DNA from: Alphaproteobacteria bacterium
GTDB taxonomy: Bacteria; Pseudomonadota; Alphaproteobacteria; UBA8366; JADFVY01
DNA: 5,525 nt
Direction of reading: 5' to 3'
Assembly: GCA_029881615.1 (NCBI GenBank)
Contig: JAOUMF010000171.1
Span: forward strand, 1-5,525
Within the stretch, counting starts at the first letter, position 1. Every line of letters starts with the position of its first letter. The notes beneath the pieces are model-generated. The model was not told the DNA's origin. It was given only the letters and a program-made list of their open reading frames with translations, and made no database searches. Made by a program: the position numbers and the translations under genes. This document shows positions 1 through 5,049 of the stretch, in pieces.

Positions 1-534
1 TGCCACGCGGACGTCGAACGCCTGTTTCGCATCAATTCGATGTCGCGCTTCGAGGAATGGCGTCAAACGGCGGAAAACAAACATCACGTCCGACTGAGAA
101 ATCTCGCAAACGACACGGAACAGGATACCGGACTGTATGTGGAGTTATTGGCGGACGGTCTTCGCGTTACCTACGACAACAGCCTGAAAACCGCGACGAT
201 TTTCCGGGTCGAGGCGGCGGATGGGATCGCGCGGCTGATCGTGACCGACGACTATTCCGGCACGCCGATTGAGGAACGCAGGGCCCGGATGGAAGAGGTT
301 GATTCGAGCCTGGTCCAATGGGGGCACGATCTGCATCGTTATCTGGTCAGGTGGAACCGCTGGTCGCGTTACGCACCGTGGCGCTGGTACATCACCCGGT
401 TCTGGCAGCCGATGACCCCGCTGGCGCGTCGCGTCGTCTTCCTGCTGATCGTGATCACGGCGATGGAATTCGCGGTTTTCCTGATGGTCCTGGCTATCTT
501 CGTGCTGGAGCTGGATAAATTGGCGGGATTGTGA
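1..534 (+). CDS. Hypothetical protein with C-terminal membrane anchor, 5'-truncated by the window edge
   Basis: The reading frame is open to the first base, encoding CHADVERLFRINS ahead of the first ATG at 40. That ATG has no Shine-Dalgarno, so it is probably internal and the gene starts outside the window. Numbering from the ATG, residues 1-90 are soluble and mixed alpha/beta in appearance. Residues 94-122 are rich in Trp and Arg (W94, W105, W108, W114, W116, W122). Residues about 132-158 form one strongly hydrophobic transmembrane helix, followed by a short tail (LDKLAGL). The likely topology is a cytoplasmic domain tethered to the inner membrane by its C-terminus, with the Trp/Arg belt at the interface. 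I do not recognise the family with confidence. The strand-rich soluble part could be SRPBCC/START-like, but this is a weak guess. The next gene on the same strand begins 56 bases downstream with its own promoter. Confidence 0.75.
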   Translation, partial: CHADVERLFRINSMSRFEEWRQTAENKHHVRLRNLANDTEQDTGLYVELLADGLRVTYDNSLKTATIFRVEAADGIARLIVTDDYSGTPIEERRARMEEVDSSLVQWGHDLHRYLVRWNRWSRYAPWRWYITRFWQPMTPLARRVVFLLIVITAMEFAVFLMVLAIFVLELDKLAGL

Positions 535-547
535 TTCATCTGGTCAA

Positions 548-562
548 AATTATGCTATAATT
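548..562. repeat. Perfect AT-rich inverted repeat over the -10 box
   Basis: AATTAT (548-553) and ATAATT (557-562) are perfect inverted arms separated by GCT. They sit across the -10 hexamer of the promoter for the small exported protein, in otherwise GC-rich DNA. It may be a regulator binding site, or simply an AT-rich promoter whose symmetry is chance. The sequence alone does not decide this. Confidence 0.35.
553..561 (+). promoter_or_regulatory. Extended -10 promoter for the small exported protein
   Basis: TGCTATAAT reads as an extended -10 element (TGn followed by a consensus TATAAT at 556-561). No good -35 is seen at 16-18 bases upstream, which is typical of extended -10 promoters. The predicted transcription start is about 568, giving a leader of about 23 bases that contains the ribosome binding site AGGAG at 580-584. 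Confidence 0.6.
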
Positions 563-590
563 CCGGCCGGGGGGTAGACAGGAGCTGCCC

Positions 591-968
591 ATGATCGGGA
601 AAATCATCGCCGCGGCCTTGATGCTCGCGGTTCTCGCCTTTGCCGCGCCGGCCAGCGCCGACGGATATCGCCATGGCCACCGGGGTGGTTATGGCCATCA
701 CTATAGCTATAAATATTACCGCCATGACGGCGCCGCGGTTTTCGCCGGCGGGTTGCTGCTGGGCGCGTTGATCGGGCAACTCGCCACGCCGCCGCGCGTG
801 GTGTATGCGCCACCGCCGCAACCCGTGCTGGGGAACTGTCGCACCATTTACGGCACCGGCTACGTCAATGGCCGCTTGGCGGAATATTCCGGAACCGGCT
901 GTTACGATGCCAACGGATTCCTTTATGCCATGCCCGGAACCGAGCGGTTCCTGCGCTACCTGGATTAG
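591..968 (+). CDS. Small exported His/Gly/Tyr-rich protein with glycine-zipper-like segment
   Basis: A 125-residue protein. Residues 1-23 form a clear Sec signal peptide (MIGKIIAAALMLAVLAF core, cleavage expected after ASA at 21-23). The mature N-terminus (about 26-45) is dense in His, Gly and Tyr. A short hydrophobic glycine-spaced stretch follows at 47-62 (AGGLLLGALIG), resembling the glycine-zipper segments of small outer-membrane or periplasmic proteins. Next comes a Pro-rich linker (67-79, PPRVVYAPPPQP). The C-terminal part carries two cysteines (C83 and C104) that could form a disulfide after export. The start is supported by AGGAG six bases upstream of the ATG. Proteins of this general build are common in alphaproteobacteria and mostly uncharacterised; the His-rich region could bind metal, which is inference. 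It has its own promoter and is convergent with the oxidoreductase, only 12 bases away. Confidence 0.85.
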   Translation: MIGKIIAAALMLAVLAFAAPASADGYRHGHRGGYGHHYSYKYYRHDGAAVFAGGLLLGALIGQLATPPRVVYAPPPQPVLGNCRTIYGTGYVNGRLAEYSGTGCYDANGFLYAMPGTERFLRYLD

Positions 969-972
969 GCCG

Positions 973-996
973 ATCGCGGGTCAGCCCCCGCGCGAT
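973..996. terminator. Possible shared hairpin between convergent genes
   Basis: ATCGCGGG (973-980) can pair with CCCGCG and AT (987-992, 995-996), giving a six-base-pair GC stem extended by two A-T pairs after a two-base bulge, with a six-base loop. It lies over the end of the oxidoreductase gene and just after the stop of the upstream gene. No T-tract follows on either strand, so intrinsic termination is uncertain. Confidence 0.25.
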
Positions 997-2273
997 TCCC
1001 ATTTGTCCTGCAGCCGTTTCCAGCTTACCGCGGCGGCCAGCGCCGGCTGGCGTAATCCGTGGAACGGGATCGGCTTCATCGGCGTGGCGGGCAGCGGCAA
1101 ATCGGCCAGCGGGGTGCCGCGCATGCGTTCGGCCATCATCTTGCCGCAGGCCGTCGCCATCGCCACGCCGCGCCCGTTATAGCCGATCATCGCATGCAGG
1201 CCGGGTGCCAGCTCGTTCAGGTGGGGCATGTGATTCAGCGTAATCGCTACCTGCCCGCCCCAGTAGTGGTCCAGCTCTACCTCGCCAAGCCGGGGATAGA
1301 GCCAGTTCAGCCCTTCGACGATGTTACGGTAGAAGGCCGGCTCCTCGGTCTCGCGCGGCCGTCCGCGCCCGCCGACCACCAGTCGCCCGGTGTGGTCCAG
1401 TCGGAAATAGTTCAACAGCCGCCGCGTATCCGAAACCGGCATGCCGCCGGCCAGGATACTCTGGCGCATATTGTCACCCAACGGTTTGGTCGCCACCTGG
1501 TAGCTGAACACCGGAATAATGCTCTGTTTCAACCCCGGCCAGAGCCCGTCCGTATAGCCATTGGTGGCCAGCAGCACCTGATCGGCGATCACCGCCCCGC
1601 CGGGCGTTTCGACCCGCCAGCCCTTGCCCGCGCGGGTCAGCCCGGTGGCCGGAGAATGCCCATGAATTGCGGCCCCGGCCCGGATCGCCGCCCGGGCCAG
1701 CCCGCGTGAATAGCTTAACGGTTGCAGCATGCCGCCGCGCCGGTCGATCCAGCCGCCGGGATAGCGGTCCGTGCCGGTCAGTTCCGCGATTTGCGCCGCG
1801 TCGATCAGATCCACCTGAAAGCCGCGCCGGGTCCATTGCTCCACGCGCCGCTCCGCCAGATCCATCCGGCGCGCCGCATGCACGCCCTGAATCCAGCCTG
1901 GCCGTGTCGCATGACAATCGATGCCGTGGCGTTCGATCAACTCGAAAACCGTGTCGGCGACGCCGCCGCCGAACATGGCCAGGCGTTCGCCCCTGTCGGC
2001 CCCGTATGTCGCCACTAATTCGTCCGGGTCCAGCTTGAAGCCCGGGATTATCTGCCCGCCGGTGCGGCCCGACGCGCCCCAGCCGGGTTCTCCCGCCTCC
2101 AGCAGCACCACGTCGGTCCCCGCCTCGGCCAGATGCAGCGCGGCGGAAAGCCCGGTGAATCCGGCGCCCACGATAACCGCATCGGCCTTGCGCTCGCCTT
2201 CCAGCGCCGGCGTGTCGACGGCCGGCGCGACAGTGGCGGCCCAGAGCGAATTTGGCAAAGACATATGGTTCAT
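981..2273 (-). CDS. FAD-dependent oxidoreductase, DAO family (PuuB/OrdL-like)
   Basis: A 430-residue flavoprotein of the D-amino-acid oxidase superfamily, the class of soluble enzymes that oxidise amines or amino acids (gamma-glutamylputrescine, sarcosine, glycine and relatives) and pass electrons to oxygen or another acceptor. A Rossmann FAD motif sits near the N-terminus (VIVGAGFTG; G36, G38, G41), with the ribose-binding acid E59 in VVLLEAG. GASGRTGGQ at 66-74 is the hallmark of the OrdL/PuuB group. ATNGYTD (236-242) and the C-terminal FAD-contacting GYNGRGVAMATACGK (364-378) complete the fold, and the length is normal. The N-terminal SLPNSLWAAT is typical of the group. The ATG at 2273 is chosen because GGAGGG at 2281-2286 lies seven bases upstream; a GTG at 2288 would overlap that site. 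No polyamine or amino-acid catabolic genes lie nearby, so the substrate cannot be named. Confidence 0.92.
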   Translation of the reverse strand: MNHMSLPNSLWAATVAPAVDTPALEGERKADAVIVGAGFTGLSAALHLAEAGTDVVLLEAGEPGWGASGRTGGQIIPGFKLDPDELVATYGADRGERLAMFGGGVADTVFELIERHGIDCHATRPGWIQGVHAARRMDLAERRVEQWTRRGFQVDLIDAAQIAELTGTDRYPGGWIDRRGGMLQPLSYSRGLARAAIRAGAAIHGHSPATGLTRAGKGWRVETPGGAVIADQVLLATNGYTDGLWPGLKQSIIPVFSYQVATKPLGDNMRQSILAGGMPVSDTRRLLNYFRLDHTGRLVVGGRGRPRETEEPAFYRNIVEGLNWLYPRLGEVELDHYWGGQVAITLNHMPHLNELAPGLHAMIGYNGRGVAMATACGKMMAERMRGTPLADLPLPATPMKPIPFHGLRQPALAAAVSWKRLQDKWESRGG

Positions 2274-2292
2274 GACGCGACCCTCCACGACT

Positions 2293-2322
2293 CTTGTATC
2301 GGTCGGGGGCGAGGCCGGTCAA
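2293..2322 (-). promoter_or_regulatory. Candidate sigma-70-type promoter of the oxidoreductase
   Basis: On the minus strand TTGACC (2322-2317, five of six consensus) is followed after 18 bases by TACAAG (2298-2293, four of six). The predicted transcript start is near 2286, immediately at the Shine-Dalgarno. This agrees with the ATG at 2273 and argues against the upstream GTG. It also suggests that the gene is transcribed separately from the upstream tRNA. Confidence 0.4.
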
Positions 2323-2363
2323 TCCTGTATCCGGAACGGCAGAGGTGCGCGGGTATGGAAGGG

Positions 2364-2440
2364 TGGTGCGCCCGACAGGACTCGAACCTGTGACCCCCAG
2401 ATTAGGAATCTGGTGCTCTATCCAGCTGAGCTACGGGCGC
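2364..2440 (-). tRNA. tRNA-Arg (anticodon CCT)
   Basis: A complete 77-base cloverleaf decoding AGG. The acceptor stem is GCGCCCG (2440-2434) with CGGGCGC (2374-2368), the discriminator base is A, and CCA is encoded at 2366-2364. The D-arm begins GCTCAGCTGGATAGAGC. The anticodon stem CCAGA/TCTGG encloses the loop TTCCTAA, with the anticodon at 2406-2404. The T-arm ACAGG-TTCGAGT-CCTGT is intact. It lies alone between the SNase-like gene and the oxidoreductase, all three on the same strand. No integrase or repeated 3' end is visible, so it does not appear occupied by an element inside this window. Confidence 0.97.
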
Positions 2441-2566
2441 TTGGGTTCGCTATATAACGCATCCCTTCGCCATATTCCAGACGCTGGATCTACTTCCACG
2501 CCCTGAATCGCTTCGTTGCGGCGAACCGTGTCGGTATGATTCAAGGGATTCGGCGTATTGGCAGGG
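2441..2566 (-). promoter_or_regulatory. Intergenic stretch holding the likely tRNA promoter
   Basis: This 126-base gap separates the SNase-like gene from the tRNA. The only promoter-like signal is TTATAT/TATATA on the minus strand (2457-2451), placed so that transcription would begin within a few bases of the mature tRNA 5' end. The matching -35 (around 2474-2480, CTGGAA) is weak. I see no coding region and no convincing terminator for the SNase-like gene here. Confidence 0.35.
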
Positions 2567-3415
2567 TCAATTATCCAGGATTTCGATCTGTTCAGGATGG
2601 GTGGCTTCGATCATGGGGCCGTTGTAATCGTCCAGCCAGCCACGCACACGCACGCGCCGGCCTTCCAGCGCCATGAGATCGACCTCACCGACACTGAAGC
2701 TCTTCCGGTGGCGCTTCGAAACCTTGACGGTAAAGTCGCTGCGCCAGTCCGTTCCGAAATTCAGATAAACAGTGCCGCGCACATCGGCCGCGGCAACGAT
2801 CCGCCCCTCGATCACCTGAAAGCTGCCGATATCGCGTGACAGGGAGTCCGCCGTACGGACCGCATACCAACTGTTTCCCCAGATGCCGGCGCCGTCCTGT
2901 CTCGCCCGGCCCTCGGCCAACAGCATTTCCGCCACGATGGCACGGTTGTCCGGAAAGCTGTATACCCGCGCCATGCCTTTTGACAGCATGATCTCCTGGA
3001 CCCAGCTGCCGTCGTCAAGAAACAGATGCGCCAGTCTTCGTCCGTGCCGATCAACCCGTTGACCGCCATAAGCCAGGACTACAGATCGACCCATGACTAG
3101 CGCCTCAAGCGCTTTTTTGGATTCGTCGGCCAAGGGCCATTTCTGGAAATTCTTGCGTCCCAAGGGAAGCTTTGGCGCCTGGATGCCGACCAGTCGCACC
3201 TGCCAGCCATCGTCCAGCAGTACCGTATCACCATCGACCACTTCGACGACGGTGGCCCGTTCGCCGACCTCCAGGCGCGATAGCATATTGTCCGCCATAG
3301 CCTGGGGCGCGGCGAGCGGCGTGGCGAAAAATGCCACTGCCAGCACTTGAAGGAAGGTTACATAAATTCGCAAGTTCGACCCTTGCCTGTAAGTTTCAGA
3401 CTTGTCCCGTTGCAT
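2567..3415 (-). CDS. Exported thermonuclease-family (SNase-like) protein with altered active site
   Basis: Up to 282 residues. A hydrophobic signal peptide (about 15-41, ending PQAMA) targets it for export. The SNase OB-fold domain spans about 50-185: VVDGDTV (D61, D63, T64), VRLVGI (R74) and DRHGR (R126) match the Ca-ligand strand, R35 and R87 of staphylococcal nuclease. The positions of D40 and E43, however, read Q79 and K82 (GIQAPK), so the general-base glutamate and one Ca ligand are missing. Residues about 198-280 form a second beta-rich, OB-like domain (EGRIV, GTVYLNFG, GRRVRVRGW). The 'GIQAPKLPLG' form recurs, as far as I recall, in alphaproteobacterial members, so this is probably a subfamily trait. 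Catalysis by the classical mechanism is doubtful. The ATG at 3415 lacks a Shine-Dalgarno. A TTG at 3373 (268 residues) has AGGCAAGGG upstream and gives a more standard signal peptide, so it is a serious alternative start. Confidence 0.88.
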   Translation of the reverse strand: MQRDKSETYRQGSNLRIYVTFLQVLAVAFFATPLAAPQAMADNMLSRLEVGERATVVEVVDGDTVLLDDGWQVRLVGIQAPKLPLGRKNFQKWPLADESKKALEALVMGRSVVLAYGGQRVDRHGRRLAHLFLDDGSWVQEIMLSKGMARVYSFPDNRAIVAEMLLAEGRARQDGAGIWGNSWYAVRTADSLSRDIGSFQVIEGRIVAAADVRGTVYLNFGTDWRSDFTVKVSKRHRKSFSVGEVDLMALEGRRVRVRGWLDDYNGPMIEATHPEQIEILDN

Positions 3416-3424
3416 CGGGAAGTC
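3399..3424. repeat. Imperfect inverted repeat around the SNase-like ATG
   Basis: GACT-TG-TCCCG (3399-3409) and CGGGA-AGTC (3416-3424) form a nine-base-pair stem with a two-base bulge and a six-base loop. On the minus strand the loop contains the ATG at 3415-3413. It could be an operator in the divergent promoter region, a hairpin hiding the start codon, or chance. No T-tract follows on either side. Confidence 0.4.
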
Positions 3425-3438
3425 AATTCTTAATACTA
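3410..3438. promoter_or_regulatory. Divergent promoter region, elements weak
   Basis: Only about 50 bases separate the outermost plausible starts of the divergent SNase-like and M48 genes. For the plus strand, TTGCAT (3410-3415) and AATACT (3432-3437) are spaced by 16 bases. For the minus strand, TAGTAT (3438-3433) could be a -10, or TTGACT (3426-3421) a good -35 with a poor -10. The second minus-strand option would start transcription near 3391 and favour the TTG at 3373 as the SNase-like start. None is decisive. Confidence 0.3.
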
Positions 3439-3467
3439 CCGCGCTACATTGCCGCTGTGAGTATAAA

Positions 3468-4979
3468 ATGGATATGACCAGAGAACATTACCGTGGCGCG
3501 TTTCGTGCGGTGCCGGGAATTCCGCGCTCCGTAGTGCTGTTTTGGGTAATGTTGGCGTTGTCGCCGCTTCTCGGTGGATGCGAGATCAATCCGGAAACGG
3601 GTGGTTTGAGCTTCAATACGGTCGCCCCGGACGAAGAAAAAGAGATTGGCGCCGAGGCCCATCGGCAAGTTCTGGCGGAATTCGGCGGGGTTTATTACGA
3701 CCCGCCGCTGGCTTCCTATATCGACCGGATCGGGAAAAAGATGGGCGAACAGAGCGTTAATCGTAATTTCGATTACCGTTTTACCATTCTCGACAGCCCG
3801 GCGATCAACGCATTCGCGATTCCCGGAGGGTATGTCTATATCACGCGCGGCCTGCTGGCGTTGCTTGATAGCGAGGCTGAGGTCGCGGCCGTGCTTGGGC
3901 ATGAATTGGCGCATGTGACGGCCAGGCATGGCGCACAAAGGTTGAGCCGCATGAGGGCCCAGGACCGGTTTTGCGCCGCCTTTTTCTGCGATTTCGAATT
4001 GCCGGTGCTCAGCGATATGGCGGCGGTGGGGTTAAATCTGGCTTTCGGGGGGTTCACCCAGGATCAGGAGTTGGAGGCCGATCGGCTGGGGATCCGCTAT
4101 TTGAAGAGCGCCGGATATGACTCTCACGCGATGGCTTCGTTTCTGAACAAGTTGAAGGCACATGCCGGACTGGAAGACGAAATCGCCGGCCTTACCGAAC
4201 AACAACGCATGGGACGAGGGTATTCCTCGACCCATCCCCTGACCGAGGACCGGGTGGCATTGTCGGGTAAATTTGCCGGCGAGGGGGAGGCGACTTTCCC
4301 CGAGACGAGCGACCGGGAATTCCTGTTCAACATTGACGGGCTGCTATACGGCAACCGCCGCGAATATGGCTTTGTTGTTGGCGATAGCTATATTCACCCA
4401 ATTCGCCGTATCGCCTTCGACGTTCCTCGCAGCTATACGCTTTATCCCGATAGCCGCCGCGTGACCGCGATCGGCCCTGACGGCGCGATCATGTTGTTTG
4501 AGCCGTCGCGGCGGCTGGTGCGCGGGTCGGTGCTGGACTATCTGGAGAATGTTTGGGCCGAGGGGCTTGTTCTCGAGGATGCCAGGAAGCTGGACATCAA
4601 TGGTATGGAGGGCGCGACCGGTTGGCTGCGACGGAATACCAGCCGTGGCCAGGTGGATTATCGCCTGGTTGCTATCCAGATGACGACCGGCGTTATCTAT
4701 CGTTTTCTGTTTATCTCGCCCGCCGCGATGACGTCCCGGTTGAGCGAGAATATGCGGGCGATAACATACAGCTTCCGTATGATCGACGCGGTTGAAGCCG
4801 ACCAGTGGCAGCCTCTGCGCATTCGTATTGTCAGTGTGGGCAGTAACGATAGCCTGGAGAGTCTGGCTTCGCGAAGCGGCTTTGCCGACCATGCGGTGAG
4901 GCGTTTTACCGTTCTTAACGCGCTTGATCCCGATGTTGTTCTCGAACCGGGACGTATCGTTAAAACAGTTTCGCGATAG
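3468..4979 (+). CDS. M48 family zinc metalloprotease lipoprotein with C-terminal LysM-like domain
   Basis: 503 residues from the ATG at 3468. A lipoprotein signal peptide ends in the lipobox LLGGC (C38), so the mature protein is probably lipid-anchored in the periplasm. The M48 domain covers about 50-275: HELAH (145-149) supplies two zinc-binding histidines and the catalytic Glu, ELEAD (201-205) the third ligand, and STHPLTEDR (H256) the conserved downstream histidine, as in BepA/LoiP-type quality-control proteases. Between HELAH and ELEAD lie two cysteines (C169, C174). Residues about 285-440 are a beta-rich region I cannot assign. The C-terminal 55 residues (SLESLASRSGF, LNALDPD, LEPGRIVK) resemble LysM, hinting at peptidoglycan association. 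An open frame reaches back to a TTG at 3402, but the ATGs at 3468 and 3474 give a normal lipoprotein signal; neither has a strong Shine-Dalgarno. Likely role: degrading misassembled envelope proteins. Convergent with rpoH. Confidence 0.92.
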   Translation: MDMTREHYRGAFRAVPGIPRSVVLFWVMLALSPLLGGCEINPETGGLSFNTVAPDEEKEIGAEAHRQVLAEFGGVYYDPPLASYIDRIGKKMGEQSVNRNFDYRFTILDSPAINAFAIPGGYVYITRGLLALLDSEAEVAAVLGHELAHVTARHGAQRLSRMRAQDRFCAAFFCDFELPVLSDMAAVGLNLAFGGFTQDQELEADRLGIRYLKSAGYDSHAMASFLNKLKAHAGLEDEIAGLTEQQRMGRGYSSTHPLTEDRVALSGKFAGEGEATFPETSDREFLFNIDGLLYGNRREYGFVVGDSYIHPIRRIAFDVPRSYTLYPDSRRVTAIGPDGAIMLFEPSRRLVRGSVLDYLENVWAEGLVLEDARKLDINGMEGATGWLRRNTSRGQVDYRLVAIQMTTGVIYRFLFISPAAMTSRLSENMRAITYSFRMIDAVEADQWQPLRIRIVSVGSNDSLESLASRSGFADHAVRRFTVLNALDPDVVLEPGRIVKTVSR

Positions 4980-5017
4980 CTGCGTTTTCAGGTCGCCAAA
5001 TGGGGTTCCCGTCAGGC

Positions 5018-5039
5018 CCGATCAGTTCAGTATGACCGG
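5018..5039 (-). terminator. Weak hairpin in the convergent M48/rpoH gap
   Basis: On the minus strand CCGGTCA pairs with TGATCGG (seven pairs, one of them a G-U wobble) around an eight-base loop, 11 bases beyond the rpoH stop. On the plus strand the wobble becomes an A-C mismatch, so it fits the rpoH transcript better. There is no T-tract, so it may not terminate on its own. Confidence 0.25.
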
Positions 5040-5049
5040 ATATGGCTCT

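Noticed and set aside
40..42. ATG as the start of the first gene.
   Set aside because: No ribosome binding site is present and the frame stays open and protein-like to the window edge, so the ATG is probably an internal methionine.
1474..2322. Long minus-strand frame (282 residues), and plus-strand frames at 1059-1709 and 1667-2038.
   Set aside because: They overlap the oxidoreductase in other frames, are Arg/Gly/Pro/Ala-rich as expected for shadow frames in GC-rich DNA, have no recognisable domains, and conflict with a complete well-matched enzyme.
1921..2506. Plus-strand open frames crossing the tRNA, with peptides such as APDRTRTCDPQIRNLVLYPA and RQDSNL.
   Set aside because: These are the classic artefact of translating the antisense strand of a tRNA; such peptides recur in databases as false proteins. 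The tRNA cloverleaf on the minus strand explains the sequence.
2441..2566. Intrinsic terminator for the SNase-like gene (short ACCG/CGGT arms within the gap).
   Set aside because: The stem is only four pairs with a tiny loop and no T-tract, so it is not a credible terminator.
3402..3467. N-terminal extension of the M48 protein from a TTG.
   Set aside because: No Shine-Dalgarno precedes the TTG, the extension puts 59 residues before the lipobox cysteine, and it would run across the divergent promoter region. The ATG at 3468 gives a normal lipoprotein signal.
3444..4892. Minus-strand frames inside the M48 gene (164, 73, 67, 76 and 182 residues).
   Set aside because: They are shadows of the M48 coding frame, with no start signals or recognisable motifs.
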